The notes: a model not told the origin generated them from the sequence alone. DNA of 64,000 nt from JBNKFQ01 sp050289385 (GCA_050289385.1 JBNKFQ010000283.1:3435-67434); one strand, 5' to 3'. Counted from the stretch's first letter, positions 35,474 through 44,713 are shown. Numbers and translations: made by a program.

Positions 35474-36462
35474 GGGTTTTGATTGTCAAAATGTCTTCGC
35501 TGGGAGACGTTGTTCATACTCTGCCAGCACTGACCGATGCCGTGCGCGCCATGCCCAATATTCGTTTTGACTGGGTGGTTGAGGAGAGTTTTTCTGAAAT
35601 TCCCGGTTGGCATTTGGCCGTGGATAAGGTGATTCCGGTGTCGCTCCGGCGCTGGCGCAAGCATCCCTGGCGGGCGTGGCGCAGTGGTGAATGGCGCAAT
35701 TTCAAACAGGCGGTTTCTGCACAAAAATACGATCTGGTGATTGATGCCCAGGGGTTGCTGAAAAGCGCCTGGTTGCTGCGTTATGTTTCGGGGTCAGGGT
35801 ACGGACTTGATAAACAATCCGCTCGTGAGCCGCTGGCGGCACGTTTCTATGATCACCCGGTGGCTGTCCCCAAAGGCCAGCATGCGGTTGAGCGAACCCG
35901 ACAATTATTTGCCGCAGCTATTGGTTATACCTGCCCAACTTCAACGGGAGAGTTTTCTATCCGTGATCAGTTGTTGCTTGAGAACACAGGCAGCAGCGGC
36001 AAGCTGGTTTTTTTGCATTCGACGACGTGGGCGAATAAACACTGGCCTGAAACCTATTGGCGGCAATTGCTTGGTCTGGTTTCGCAGGCCGGGTTTGTTG
36101 TGCAGTTGCCCTGGGGTAACGACGCTGAGCGAGCAAGAGCCGAGCGGTTGGCCGATGGCTATGCCGAAGCTGAGGTATTGCCGAAGTTGTCTTTGCGTGA
36201 GGTGTCGATGGTGTTGGCGAGGGCTGACGCTGTTGTGTCTGTGGATACCGGACTCTCCCACCTTGCTGCTGCACTGGATAGACCTAATGTGACTCTGTTT
36301 GGGCCGACTGATCCGGGATTGGTGGGGGGCTATGGGAAAAACCAGTGTGTTTTGAAGGCGTCGGATTTTCCTGCTGTGACGAACAGGGTTGAACCTGCAA
36401 TTTTTGCGCCGTTGACGCCAGAGTATGTTTGGGAGGCTTTGCGAGGGTTGATTGGTGGTTAG
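35470..36462 (+). CDS. waaC: LPS heptosyltransferase I
   Basis: Adds the first heptose to Kdo2-lipid A. The protein has 330 residues from the GTG at 35470, which overlaps the waaF stop by four bases and gives the family N-terminus VRVLIVKMSSLGDVVHTLPAL. FLHSTTWANKHWP and VSVDTGLSHLAAALDRPNVTLFGPTDP are the donor-binding blocks. Readings further upstream overlap waaF and are rejected. It works directly before WaaF in core assembly; the donor is made through hldE, also in the window. Confidence 0.95.
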   Translation: MRVLIVKMSSLGDVVHTLPALTDAVRAMPNIRFDWVVEESFSEIPGWHLAVDKVIPVSLRRWRKHPWRAWRSGEWRNFKQAVSAQKYDLVIDAQGLLKSAWLLRYVSGSGYGLDKQSAREPLAARFYDHPVAVPKGQHAVERTRQLFAAAIGYTCPTSTGEFSIRDQLLLENTGSSGKLVFLHSTTWANKHWPETYWRQLLGLVSQAGFVVQLPWGNDAERARAERLADGYAEAEVLPKLSLREVSMVLARADAVVSVDTGLSHLAAALDRPNVTLFGPTDPGLVGGYGKNQCVLKASDFPAVTNRVEPAIFAPLTPEYVWEALRGLIGG

Positions 36463-36498
36463 TTGTGTGGTGGTGTTGTTTCGCCCCTGACTCCCAAA

Positions 36499-37254
36499 TT
36501 ATCCTGATTCCTTCTCCCGCCCACATAACAACGCCAATTTAGCGTATTTATAATAAGTACCTTCAGAGTAAGATACGGCTAACATCAGCCCTTCTTTGCC
36601 ATCAACAAAGCCAAGCTGAAAAAAATAACTTCGTACAAATGACCAGAATCCTTTGCCGATGGCAGTGGCGTAAGTCGCGCGTCGGCCGCGTTCAAACAAC
36701 TGTTGCGCGCCGAGAGAAGAATAGTGATCCATCTTGTTTAGCACTTGCTCAAGATTATCAAATGAAAAATGTAATAATGGTGCTGTCAATTTGCCACAAC
36801 TGCCTTCCAGTATTACGCGCTCGTGCACGGCATCGTTGCTAAAATGGCCACAGTCTCGACGAAAAAGTCGTAAAACGTAATCGGGGTGTAACCCGAATCG
36901 GTCCATCGTGCGTCCGCAAAATTCCAGTTTTCGAGATATTTCATAACCGCTATGTTTTGAGCCGGATGCCACGGCGTCAAAAATTTGTTGACGCAGACTA
37001 TCTGTCACACGTTCGTCCGCATCCAGAGACAGGACCCAGGGTTGGGTTGCCTTTTTTAGCACGCGATTTTTTTGTGGGCCAAAACCGGGCCAGTCAGTGA
37101 CGAATATTTTATCGGTATATTTTTGGCAAATTTCAATAGTGCGATCGGTGCTGCCGGAGTCCATAACAACAATCTCGTCTGCCCAGCTCACAGACTCCAG
37201 ACAGTCGCCAATATTTTGTTCCTCATTTTTGGTGATAATGATGACGGAAATCAT
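36499..37254 (-). CDS. Family 2 glycosyltransferase, WaaE/KdtX-like
   Basis: Protein of 251 residues with a GT-A fold: ISVIIITKNEEQNIGDCLES at the N-terminus, MDSGSTDRT, and the metal-binding DADERV. The form (SWADEIVVMDSGSTDRT ... FGPQKNRVL) is that of WaaE, a beta-1,4-glucosyltransferase acting on core heptose I in several enterobacteria. It overlaps the O-antigen-ligase-like gene by four bases (ATGA) and so belongs to an LPS core operon. The sugar transferred is uncertain. Confidence 0.87.
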   Translation of the reverse strand: MISVIIITKNEEQNIGDCLESVSWADEIVVMDSGSTDRTIEICQKYTDKIFVTDWPGFGPQKNRVLKKATQPWVLSLDADERVTDSLRQQIFDAVASGSKHSGYEISRKLEFCGRTMDRFGLHPDYVLRLFRRDCGHFSNDAVHERVILEGSCGKLTAPLLHFSFDNLEQVLNKMDHYSSLGAQQLFERGRRATYATAIGKGFWSFVRSYFFQLGFVDGKEGLMLAVSYSEGTYYKYAKLALLCGREKESG

Positions 37255-38528
37255 ATCGTGTCCGGTACTTTATTTTCAGAGTTATTGTCGGTTTTGGTCA
37301 TGCCTTTGTCGCAAAAAAATACAGGTCGAAAATTCAGTTTTGGAAGGTTCAAAAAAACAGCAATGAGCAGCAAAAAGAACGCTCCGTCACGGGAGTCCAG
37401 GAATGACGAATTAAACAGGCAGCTCACTATGATGGTTGTAACCGCCCCGAGCAACAATGTACCATCTAATTGGTGCTTCTGGTATCGCAACGCGTGCCGC
37501 ATCAAAACAGCTAGCCATGCAATAAATAACAGTGTAGCCGGTATGCCAGCAGTAGCTGCCAACATGAGGTATTCGTTGTGAGGGTTTTTTACCTCTTCCG
37601 CTCCGTTGCCTGGTGCCAGTCTTGCGTAATCATCGGCAAAATCACCAATGCCGCTGCCAAATACGGTGTTTTCGCGAATCACGTTCAGAGTGTTTTTGTA
37701 AAAATCCAGACGAATGCCGATAGAAGATTGATTGTTATGATTGGTGAAATACTGCTTTATATCGACCAGAGACTGATCAATTCGCGTCCGAAAATGATTC
37801 GACGTGCCGTAGGCTGTGGTAAATAAAACCAGTGTTCCAACGATAACCAGCGTTTTGGTTAGCACTCTGCGCCGCCTTATTACTTCCAGAATGGCAAGTG
37901 TAGCCAACACCACGTAACCCGTTCGCCCTTGCGTAACCAACAGGATATCGACCAGAGCAAGTATGATCACAGCAATATGCAGCCAGCGTTCGCGACCGGT
38001 TGTGCACAATATCAGTTGGTATGCCCAATAAGCCAGGAAGGCGGTGCTGATACCAAAGAAGATGCGACTATATAAAGTGTATTGCCACCAGTTCAAATAG
38101 GAAAACTCTAACCAGCCGAGGTAAATGAAAAAGGTAATCAGGGCCGATAATGCCAAAGAGTAATACAGTGACCACACGGCGTATTTTCGAGTGTCGCCGC
38201 GTGATATCGCGAATACCAATACAGGCAATAGTAAAAATTCTTTGTATTTTTTTAAGTAACGCAGGGATTCCTGCCAGGAACTATCTGCCCAGAGGGCGCT
38301 GGTTAGTAACAGTAAAAACAAACAAACAGGTAAGAAGGTGGTTGGTGATCCCAGTACGTTTTTGGCATTGTGCCAAAAGGTTGGTAACAGTAATGTGCAG
38401 ACAAAAGCCAGGGTAATCAGTATGACACTCGGCGCCGTTGGCAGCAGCGCTGGAGATGCGGCAGCGGCAGCAACCATTATGGTGTAGAAGCGTTTGGTAG
38501 CGGTTGTAGATTGGGGTATGGATGTCAT
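37251..38528 (-). CDS. O-antigen ligase family membrane protein (WaaL-like)
   Basis: Inner-membrane protein of 425 residues with ten to twelve hydrophobic segments and a large periplasmic loop between residues about 240 and 330. The loop contains RIDQSLVDIKQYFTN and NPHNEYLMLAATAGIP; the PHNEYL block is the conserved Wzy_C/WaaL signature with the catalytic histidine. It would join polymer sugars to lipid A-core, or act on another glycan. It is upstream of the WaaE-like gene in the same operon, supporting an LPS role. Wzy-type polymerase function remains possible. Confidence 0.85.
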   Translation of the reverse strand: MTSIPQSTTATKRFYTIMVAAAAASPALLPTAPSVILITLAFVCTLLLPTFWHNAKNVLGSPTTFLPVCLFLLLLTSALWADSSWQESLRYLKKYKEFLLLPVLVFAISRGDTRKYAVWSLYYSLALSALITFFIYLGWLEFSYLNWWQYTLYSRIFFGISTAFLAYWAYQLILCTTGRERWLHIAVIILALVDILLVTQGRTGYVVLATLAILEVIRRRRVLTKTLVIVGTLVLFTTAYGTSNHFRTRIDQSLVDIKQYFTNHNNQSSIGIRLDFYKNTLNVIRENTVFGSGIGDFADDYARLAPGNGAEEVKNPHNEYLMLAATAGIPATLLFIAWLAVLMRHALRYQKHQLDGTLLLGAVTTIIVSCLFNSSFLDSRDGAFFLLLIAVFLNLPKLNFRPVFFCDKGMTKTDNNSENKVPDTI

Positions 38529-38790
38529 GGTTGTATGAGTTTCAAAAAGAACCTTTCAGAGCTTCCCTGGTTGCAAGTATTTGGTGACATTAGATTATAA
38601 ATAGCGGCTATTATGGCACACTTTGCCCGATTAACAGCCTGTGAGCGGAAACATTGGCAGTTGTTGAGACATATTCCCGGCCCTGTTTCCATCGCCCCGG
38701 ACAAGATGATAACTCTACCGCATGTAGCCTTTCTTCCACAGGTGTTATGATTGGCACCAATTCCAATTTGTGGGGCCTGGCCAACAGACT

Positions 38791-40227
38791 ATGCAATTTC
38801 GATTACCTGATTTTTCCAGCGCACAGATAGTGGTGGTTGGTGACCTGATGCTCGACCGTTACTGGCAGGGTGCTACATCCAGAGTGTCTCCCGAAGCACC
38901 CGTCCCGGTGGTAAAAGTTGACCACAACGAGGATCGGGTGGGCGGCGCCGGCAATGTGGCGCTCAATATTGCGTCGCTCGGTGCTGGCGCAACCGTGATC
39001 GGCACTGTGGGTAACGACGAGGCAGGTCAAACCCTGCGCAGCCGTCTCGGTGCCGCAGGTATTCATTGTGATTTTCAGATCAGCCGGGACAAGCCGACCA
39101 TCACAAAACTGCGGGTTGTCAGTCGGCAACAGCAATTGCTGCGGCTCGATTTTGAAAAGCGTTTTGAGCCCGGCGATGTCACGGAGTTCAGTGACAAACT
39201 GGCAGGTTTATTACCCCATATGGGGGCGCTGGTGTTGTCGGATTACGCCAAGGGGAGCTTGAGTAATCCGCAACCACTGATCAAGCGGGCGCGCGAGGCA
39301 GGTATACCGATATTGGTAGACCCCAAAGGCAGTGATTTCAAGCGCTATCGGGGGGCTACGCTGGTTACGCCCAACTTGCATGAATTTGAAGAGGTTGTTG
39401 GCCCCTGCGCTACCGAACATGAACTGGTAACCAAAGGCTTGCGTTTGCTTGAGTCTTTAGAGATTGAAGCCTTGCTTGTTACCCGTGGCGAGCATGGTAT
39501 GACACTGTTACAACCGGGCTGCCCGGAATTGCATTTGCCTGCTCACGCTCGTGAAGTTTATGACGTAACCGGCGCCGGAGATACAGTAATTGCCACACTG
39601 GCGGCAGCGCTGGTGGCGGGAGAGAAACTGCCTGAGGCGGTGACCCTGGCCAATATTTCTGCCGGTATTGTTGTGGGCAAACTGGGTACTGCCACCGTCA
39701 GTGCTCCCGAACTGCGTCGATCAATCAATCAGATGCACGGTGCCGGGCGCGGCGTTATGAGCGAAGACCAGCTTGAACTGGCGATTCAGGATGCGCGCGC
39801 CCACGGCGAGAAAGTGGTTTTTACCAACGGCTGTTTCGATATTATTCACGCGGGTCATGTCGGGTATCTGGAGCAGGCGCGCACGCTGGGTGACCGTCTG
39901 GTGGTTGCGGTAAACGACGATGCATCTGTTACTCGTCTGAAGGGAGAGGGGCGACCGGTTAATATGGTTGAGCGCCGCATGGCGGTTTTGGCGGGGCTGG
40001 AGTCGGTGGACTGGGTTGTCTCATTCGCCGACAACACGCCAGAGCGCCTACTGGAACGGTTGCGGCCGGATGTTCTGGTCAAGGGTGGGGATTACAAAAA
40101 GGAAGAAGTTGTCGGTTGGGAAATTGCTGAAAGCTACGGCGGTGAAGTGAAGTCGCTCAATTTTTTTGACGACTGTTCGACTACGGCGATCGTGGAAAAA
40201 ATTAAAAGTAAAACGTCGGGCGACTGA
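38791..40227 (+). CDS. hldE: Bifunctional heptose 7-phosphate kinase / heptose 1-phosphate adenylyltransferase
   Basis: Makes ADP-heptose for WaaC and WaaF. From the ATG at 38791 the protein has 478 residues (E. coli 477) and starts MQFRLPDFSSAQIVVVGD as orthologues do; an upstream GTG adds seven unsupported residues. The N-terminal ribokinase-like domain has GGAGNVALNIASLGA and the catalytic D264 in DVTGAGDT; the C-terminal nucleotidyltransferase starts near 345 with TNGCFDIIHAGHVGYL. It is divergent from the O-antigen-ligase-like gene by 262 bases that should contain both promoters. Confidence 0.96.
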   Translation: MQFRLPDFSSAQIVVVGDLMLDRYWQGATSRVSPEAPVPVVKVDHNEDRVGGAGNVALNIASLGAGATVIGTVGNDEAGQTLRSRLGAAGIHCDFQISRDKPTITKLRVVSRQQQLLRLDFEKRFEPGDVTEFSDKLAGLLPHMGALVLSDYAKGSLSNPQPLIKRAREAGIPILVDPKGSDFKRYRGATLVTPNLHEFEEVVGPCATEHELVTKGLRLLESLEIEALLVTRGEHGMTLLQPGCPELHLPAHAREVYDVTGAGDTVIATLAAALVAGEKLPEAVTLANISAGIVVGKLGTATVSAPELRRSINQMHGAGRGVMSEDQLELAIQDARAHGEKVVFTNGCFDIIHAGHVGYLEQARTLGDRLVVAVNDDASVTRLKGEGRPVNMVERRMAVLAGLESVDWVVSFADNTPERLLERLRPDVLVKGGDYKKEEVVGWEIAESYGGEVKSLNFFDDCSTTAIVEKIKSKTSGD

Positions 40228-40354
40228 TAGTTCTCCCGTCACTTGCTATTTGTAAATTGTCTGGCCTTCCTGCGTAGCACTTGATGCTGTGGAGATAACA
40301 GAGCGTTTTTAAAGAGACGAAGGAGCGGTCGCTTGGCCTTCTCAGTTATCTTTT

Positions 40355-40384
40355 TCGACAAAAATGATAATGATTTTCATAATT
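40355..40384 (+). promoter_or_regulatory. Putative Fur-repressed promoter
   Basis: GATAATGATTTTCATAATT at 40366-40384 matches the 19-base Fur consensus at 15 positions. It overlaps the -10 of a possible sigma-70 promoter, TCGACA (40355-40360) and CATAAT (40378-40383), spaced 17 bases. No protein gene follows in this direction before 41 kb, so the transcript could be a small RNA or a remnant. Confidence 0.55.
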
Positions 40385-40495
40385 TTTGTATTGATAATAG
40401 TGTTAAGTTTTTTAATCTGTAAGTTACCAAAACATGGAGTACAAATTTATAGTTGCCCTCTTGTTGCTTACACCCGGAATCAGACGCCAGATGTT

Positions 40496-40614
40496 CTCTC
40501 GAAGTCTCTCGCTGCACAATCCGAGTTGTGTCAAAAATACTTCGGATTTATCGCCCTAACGATGTTGCTACTAATGCCGAGATGAGAAAGTGCCAGACAA
40601 AAATTTGCTTGCAC
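40496..40614 (-). pseudogene. Decayed 3' fragment of an aldo/keto reductase gene
   Basis: Read on the minus strand this gives VQANFCLALSHLGISS, then NIVRAINPKYF, a stop, and HNSDCAARDFE. The intact reductase gene just beyond ends VQASFDMVLSHPGVSS, VIIGTINPQHL, QHNVDCAARTLD. The DNA also aligns without gaps over most of the length. It is thus about 40 codons of a diverged second copy with an in-frame stop. Confidence 0.75.
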
Positions 40615-40638
40615 TGAAAATGCTTTTCGGTGCTCTGG
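40593..40638 (+). ncRNA. Nested hairpin, possible 3' end of a Fur-regulated RNA
   Basis: GCACTGAAAA (40611-40620) pairs with TTTTCGGTGC (40624-40633), one G-U pair, around a three-base loop; CCAGA (40593-40597) and TCTGG (40634-40638) enclose it. It lies about 210 bases after the Fur-box promoter. No T run follows, so it is not a standard terminator, and RNA status is speculative. Confidence 0.25.
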
Positions 40639-40717
40639 AAGTCTGTCTCATAAAGTTTAAATAGAAAAATTAAATGGGTAAAATAATAAATGCCACCAAA
40701 TTTCCATTTGCACTTTG

Positions 40718-41017
40718 CTATACGATTATCAAACTCACGAGAAGTGGTTCGACGAGTAATTCAATTAAACCCTTTTGTATCGCTAGAGAAAGTAATATGA
40801 GTATGATTAATTTAAGATTGTCACACCCTCTGTCAAAGAATTTTATTAACACCAGGTATACTATAAGCCCCAAGAGAGGATTTATTAGGGTGGTAACCAA
40901 TGTGGGAATTAATATTACAACAGCTGAGGTGTAAATATTTAGATTTATACTTAATAGCCTGGAGGCAGATAGCAAACCTATATATTGGACTATAAAAGAT
41001 ATTGGTATTACGAGCAC
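40718..41017 (-). CDS. Possible small integral membrane protein
   Basis: Predicted protein of 99 residues, almost entirely hydrophobic, with about three membrane segments separated by short polar stretches (LIKFFDRGCDNLK). It starts at a GTG preceded by AAGGA at a spacing of six bases, the best reason to think it is translated. Composition is AT-rich like the rest of the islet and unlike the flanking core genes, suggesting foreign origin. I recognise no family; a hydrophobic toxin-like or phage-derived peptide is possible but unsupported. Confidence 0.4.
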   Translation of the reverse strand: MLVIPISFIVQYIGLLSASRLLSINLNIYTSAVVILIPTLVTTLINPLLGLIVYLVLIKFFDRGCDNLKLIILILLSLAIQKGLIELLVEPLLVSLIIV

Positions 41018-41247
41018 TCGTCATCCTTGATTGTCAGGTTTAAAATAGAAGCTATTGTGCCAATTGGTCATTCAATAAGCATGCGGATTTTTTAAATTTC
41101 TTGTAAAAGCTTTTTGTTAAAGTAAATCGGTGATATTCAAAGTGTGGATCATTGGATTTTGCTGGGCTTTGTGGTTGAAGTCAACGAAATATTTAATGAC
41201 GACTGCAATAGCAGGGTGGATGTTTTAGCTTTTTTGAAAATTATAAT

Positions 41248-42063
41248 TCAGTCCAAAGTTCTTGCCGCACAATCGACATTGTGTTGCAGGTGTTGCGGAT
41301 TTATCGTCCCAATGATGACGCTGCTAACTCCAGGATGAGATAACACCATATCAAAGCTCGCTTGCACCGGATCTTCTCCTTCTGCCAGACAGGCGTGACC
41401 ACTGGCCAAGGCTTTTTTAATTAGCACACCTTTGTGGTTTTGCTGGCACCAGTCGATTACTGGTACTTCTCTGTGATAAGAGGGGTTCCATGTCACCATA
41501 ACACCATCGCACCGTTCTGCCGCCAGCAAGCCCCCGGCTACGGTTTTGGTGGACATACCAAACGCTCGAATTTTGCCTTCCCGTTTTAACTCTGCCAGAG
41601 TATCCAGAGCACCTTCTTCCCGTATAATGCGTTCGTCATTGCCATCGGAATGCACCAGCACAATATCAATACACTCTGCGTTAAGCCGCTGCAGACTGCG
41701 TTCCACGCTAAAGCGAGTGTGTTGGGCAGAGAAGTCAAATCCGGATTTACTTTCTCCGGTTGGCCGGGCGTAAAACTCTTCGCCGACCTTGCTGCAAATC
41801 ACCCAGTCGTCCCGCTGCCCTTTTAACAGCTTGCCAAGTCGTTCTTCACTGTTGCCATAGGCTGGTGCGGTATCTATCAAATTAATGCCCAGGTCTTTGG
41901 CCAGAGCAATCAGATTGGCGGCTTCCCTGTCGTCGGGGATTTTGAACTCACGAGGATATTTAACACCCTGGTTGCGGCCCAATTTGACCGTGCCCAGCCC
42001 CACCGCACTCACATTGATACCGGTATTACCAAACGGGCGCAGGTATTGTTGCAAATTAGCCAA
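41248..42063 (-). CDS. Aldo/keto reductase
   Basis: NADPH-dependent oxidoreductase of 271 residues with a TIM-barrel fold. The catalytic tetrad can be read as D in LIDTAPAYG, Y in the same motif, K in VICSKVG and H in VLVHSDG. It overlaps the preceding FAD-oxidoreductase gene by eight bases, so the two are translationally linked. The same pair lies between hldE and waaA in Pseudomonas aeruginosa (recalled), and its substrate is unknown there too. A decayed copy of its 3' end is found 630 bases downstream. Confidence 0.9.
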   Translation of the reverse strand: MANLQQYLRPFGNTGINVSAVGLGTVKLGRNQGVKYPREFKIPDDREAANLIALAKDLGINLIDTAPAYGNSEERLGKLLKGQRDDWVICSKVGEEFYARPTGESKSGFDFSAQHTRFSVERSLQRLNAECIDIVLVHSDGNDERIIREEGALDTLAELKREGKIRAFGMSTKTVAGGLLAAERCDGVMVTWNPSYHREVPVIDWCQQNHKGVLIKKALASGHACLAEGEDPVQASFDMVLSHPGVSSVIIGTINPQHLQHNVDCAARTLD

Positions 42064-43258
42064 ATGCTACCTCCCAGGGTGTCGGCGCAACCTGCGGTCG
42101 TTCAAGAAATGATAAATCGGGAGCCGCCTCGCCCGAGGCGCCAATATCAGAGTTACCCAGCAAGGCTATGACTTCATCGGCCAGATTGGGCGACAGTGTC
42201 AACTTGGTTGGCCAGGCCACCAGTACATTAGTGCAGCCGTTGGCAGCGACTGCAAACGCCTTGTCCGGCCTGGCCAGATTTCGCTGTCGAGGCTCTGCCC
42301 GGTCAATACCAACACTGGCCCAGCGCGAGTTGGTCAGGTCAACCCAGGGCAGCAGGTCTGCCAGCTCCGTTTTGGCATCGGCAATGGCCTCTTCAGCAGG
42401 CTTCCCGGCGTTGCGTTCAGCCAGTGACCCGCCCAGGTACCACACCTGGTCGCCGTCCTCGCAAGGGTGGCTGGAAACGGTCAGGCGCGGTGTTTTTTTC
42501 GCACCCAGGCAGTGGCCATAGAATTGATGTGGATTGTGATGCTTCACCATTACTTGCTGCAAGGGACGACGTTGCATGTCCGGGGATTTGATGTCCAGCT
42601 GTTTCAACAGTGCCTCGTTGCCTTGCCCCGCGCTGAATACAAAACGTTTGGCGGCCAGGGCAATGCCATTATTAAAGTGCAAGGCAATCGTATTATTTGC
42701 GTCTCGTTGCAAGTGGGCTTTGGACCAGTCAATTCTGAAAATCCTGTCTACGTAATTATTGGCAAGTGCGGTGATTACCGTTGGCACGTCCAGAACCATG
42801 TCCACCAGTCGATAAAGAGAACCCTTGAATTGATCGGTCTGGAAAAGCGATGGGTATTCAGCCGATTTTACCTTTTCTACTCGACCGCGCGTTGCCTTGC
42901 TGGCAAAAAAGGTAGTGATTTTTGATGACGCATCGGCGTTGGAGAACATGTAAAAATGATCGCTGAGGATTTTGGCGTTGCGCAGGTCTACATCGCCCTC
43001 GCCGCGCAAGCAACGACGCCAGTGGTCAGGCATATCCGCTATGGCTTCGGAAGCGCTGTTCAAGGTGCCGCTCAAGGTGTATTTGATACCACCGTGGATC
43101 ATGCCCTGGCTGGCAATCGTCTGGTAGCCGCCGAGGGCTTGCTGTTCGAACAGTAGCGCATTGTATCCGCTGTTGCACAAGCGATTGAGCAACCAGAGTC
43201 CGGCGATACCCCCGCCGATTATGGCGATATCGGCTTTCAGGTTGATAGTGGCCTGCAA
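42056..43258 (-). CDS. FAD-dependent oxidoreductase (DAO family)
   Basis: Flavoprotein of about 400 residues. The dinucleotide-binding motif IIGGGIAGLWLL is close to the N-terminus, followed by ALGGYQTIASQGMIHGGIKY, typical of the D-amino-acid-oxidase/glycerol-3-phosphate dehydrogenase group. I use the TTG at 43258, which has GAGGAG five bases upstream; an in-frame TTG at 43276 has no such site. It precedes and overlaps the aldo/keto reductase gene. Substrate unknown; the conserved place beside waaA does not by itself prove an LPS role. Confidence 0.82.
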   Translation of the reverse strand: MQATINLKADIAIIGGGIAGLWLLNRLCNSGYNALLFEQQALGGYQTIASQGMIHGGIKYTLSGTLNSASEAIADMPDHWRRCLRGEGDVDLRNAKILSDHFYMFSNADASSKITTFFASKATRGRVEKVKSAEYPSLFQTDQFKGSLYRLVDMVLDVPTVITALANNYVDRIFRIDWSKAHLQRDANNTIALHFNNGIALAAKRFVFSAGQGNEALLKQLDIKSPDMQRRPLQQVMVKHHNPHQFYGHCLGAKKTPRLTVSSHPCEDGDQVWYLGGSLAERNAGKPAEEAIADAKTELADLLPWVDLTNSRWASVGIDRAEPRQRNLARPDKAFAVAANGCTNVLVAWPTKLTLSPNLADEVIALLGNSDIGASGEAAPDLSFLERPQVAPTPWEVAFG

Positions 43259-43388
43259 TTCAACTCCTCGTATCAATTATGGATAGAGACAGCCCCGGGA
43301 GGGCGCTTGACCTCGTACATACATGGGCCTGTTAGTATAAAGCTTTTACGTCCATAATCTGCCCCAAAAAGATTACGGGGTAAATTCG

Positions 43389-44675
43389 TTGGCGCGCCTG
43401 CTGTATACGCTGCTGTTTTATCTGGCCGTTCCCATCGTACTGCTGCGGTTGTTATGGCGTGCGCGCAAAGCACCGGCCTATGCCCGGCGTTGGCGAGAGC
43501 GTTTTGGCCTGGTGCCCCCTCTGCAGGCAAATAAAGTGATTTGGGTGCATTCGGTGTCGGTCGGGGAAACGCTGGCTGCTGTGCCCATGATCAAAGCTTT
43601 GCAACAGCGGTATGCGGATGCCCGGCTGGTTGTAACCACCATGACGCCGACCGGGTCCGAACGAGTAAAGGCGAGTTTTGGAGATACCGTGTATCACGTT
43701 TATGCGCCCTATGACTTGCCCGATGCCATTGCCCGGTTTATTGAGCGGGTAAGGCCAGACTTGTTGATCATCATGGAAACCGAGTTGTGGCCAAACCTGA
43801 TTGCCGGGTGCAGGAAGCGCGGTGTTCCCGTGGTGTTGGCCAATGCGCGCTTGTCTGACAGGTCTGCACGCGCCTATGGGAAACTGCCGGGATTCACCCG
43901 GTCAATGCTTGGCAATTTATCGGCAGTCGCCGCACAGCACAGTGATGACGGTAACCGTTTTTGCAAGTTGGGCTTGCCGCCACAACATTGCCAGGTCACC
44001 GGCAATATCAAATTCGATCTCGACCTCGATGAGACACTGCGCGAAAAGGCGGCGGCTTTGCGTCATCAGTGGTGTGGCGAGGATGAGAGTCGTGCGGTGT
44101 TGTTGGCCGCCAGTACCCATCGCGGTGAAGATGAGCAGGTGCTGAACGCTTTTCAACGGATTCTCGAAAGCCATTCGAACGTTCTGCTAGTGCTGGTGCC
44201 CAGACACCCGGAGCGGTTTGATGACGTCGCCGAGCTGTGTCGGCAGCACGGGCTTGCTGTTGTGCGTCGCAGTTCAGGAGAGATTCCCGGCGCTGGCCAG
44301 CAAATACTGCTGGGTGACACCATGGGCGAACTGTTGGCGTTTTGCGGGGCCAGTGATGTGGTGTTTGTTGGCGGCAGTATGGTGCCGGTGGGTGGCCACA
44401 ATTTGATTGAGCCGGCCGCCTGGGCAGTGCCGGTTTTGTCGGGTCCCCATTTATTTAATTTTTCAGAAGCTTCGAAATTATTGTTGAACGCCGGTGGCAT
44501 GCAAGTGTGTAAAAACAGCTCAGAACTGGCAATGGCTGTTATTCAATTGCTGAATGACCAGAGTCGGCGCACCGGCATGGCACAGGCAGCAAAAATGGTG
44601 GCAGATCAAAATCGGGGGGCTTTGCAAAAATTGTTGTCGATGGTTGATGAACAGTTGCAAAACCCCGGCATGTAA
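43389..44675 (+). CDS. waaA: 3-deoxy-D-manno-octulosonic acid (Kdo) transferase
   Basis: Adds Kdo residues to lipid IVA at the inner face of the cytoplasmic membrane. The protein has 428 residues, an N-terminal membrane anchor (about 4-22) and a GT-B fold. VHSVSVGETLAA contains the conserved catalytic glutamate; ETELWPNLI, NARLSDRS and GGSMVPVGGHNLIEPAAW are WaaA hallmarks. Translation seems to start at a TTG, which gives the usual family N-terminus. It is divergent from the FAD oxidoreductase and converges on tolC. Confidence 0.95.
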   Translation: MARLLYTLLFYLAVPIVLLRLLWRARKAPAYARRWRERFGLVPPLQANKVIWVHSVSVGETLAAVPMIKALQQRYADARLVVTTMTPTGSERVKASFGDTVYHVYAPYDLPDAIARFIERVRPDLLIIMETELWPNLIAGCRKRGVPVVLANARLSDRSARAYGKLPGFTRSMLGNLSAVAAQHSDDGNRFCKLGLPPQHCQVTGNIKFDLDLDETLREKAAALRHQWCGEDESRAVLLAASTHRGEDEQVLNAFQRILESHSNVLLVLVPRHPERFDDVAELCRQHGLAVVRRSSGEIPGAGQQILLGDTMGELLAFCGASDVVFVGGSMVPVGGHNLIEPAAWAVPVLSGPHLFNFSEASKLLLNAGGMQVCKNSSELAMAVIQLLNDQSRRTGMAQAAKMVADQNRGALQKLLSMVDEQLQNPGM

Positions 44676-44682
44676 ATGGTGA

Positions 44683-44713
44683 GGCAAGAAATACACGCAC
44701 ATTATTTCTTGCC
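44683..44713. terminator. Hairpin between convergent waaA and tolC
   Basis: GGCAAGAAAT (44683-44692) and ATTTCTTGCC (44704-44713) form a perfect ten-base stem with an eleven-base loop, seven bases after the waaA stop. No T run follows, so efficiency as an intrinsic terminator is doubtful. Confidence 0.5.

Larger units (their letters stand above)
40228..41247. other. AT-rich islet between hldE and the aldo/keto reductase gene
   Basis: About one kilobase without a conserved gene and clearly richer in A+T than its surroundings. It contains a Fur-box promoter (40355-40384), a degraded copy of the 3' end of the neighbouring aldo/keto reductase gene (40496-40614), a nested hairpin (40593-40638) and a small hydrophobic ORF (40718-41017). 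The remaining 41018-41247 shows nothing recognisable. Confidence 0.6.

Noticed and set aside
40364..40585. 73-codon plus-strand ORF starting in the Fur box
   Set aside because: Its first part is AT-rich low-complexity sequence, and its second part is the antisense of the aldo/keto reductase remnant; the same antisense peptide appears opposite the intact gene.
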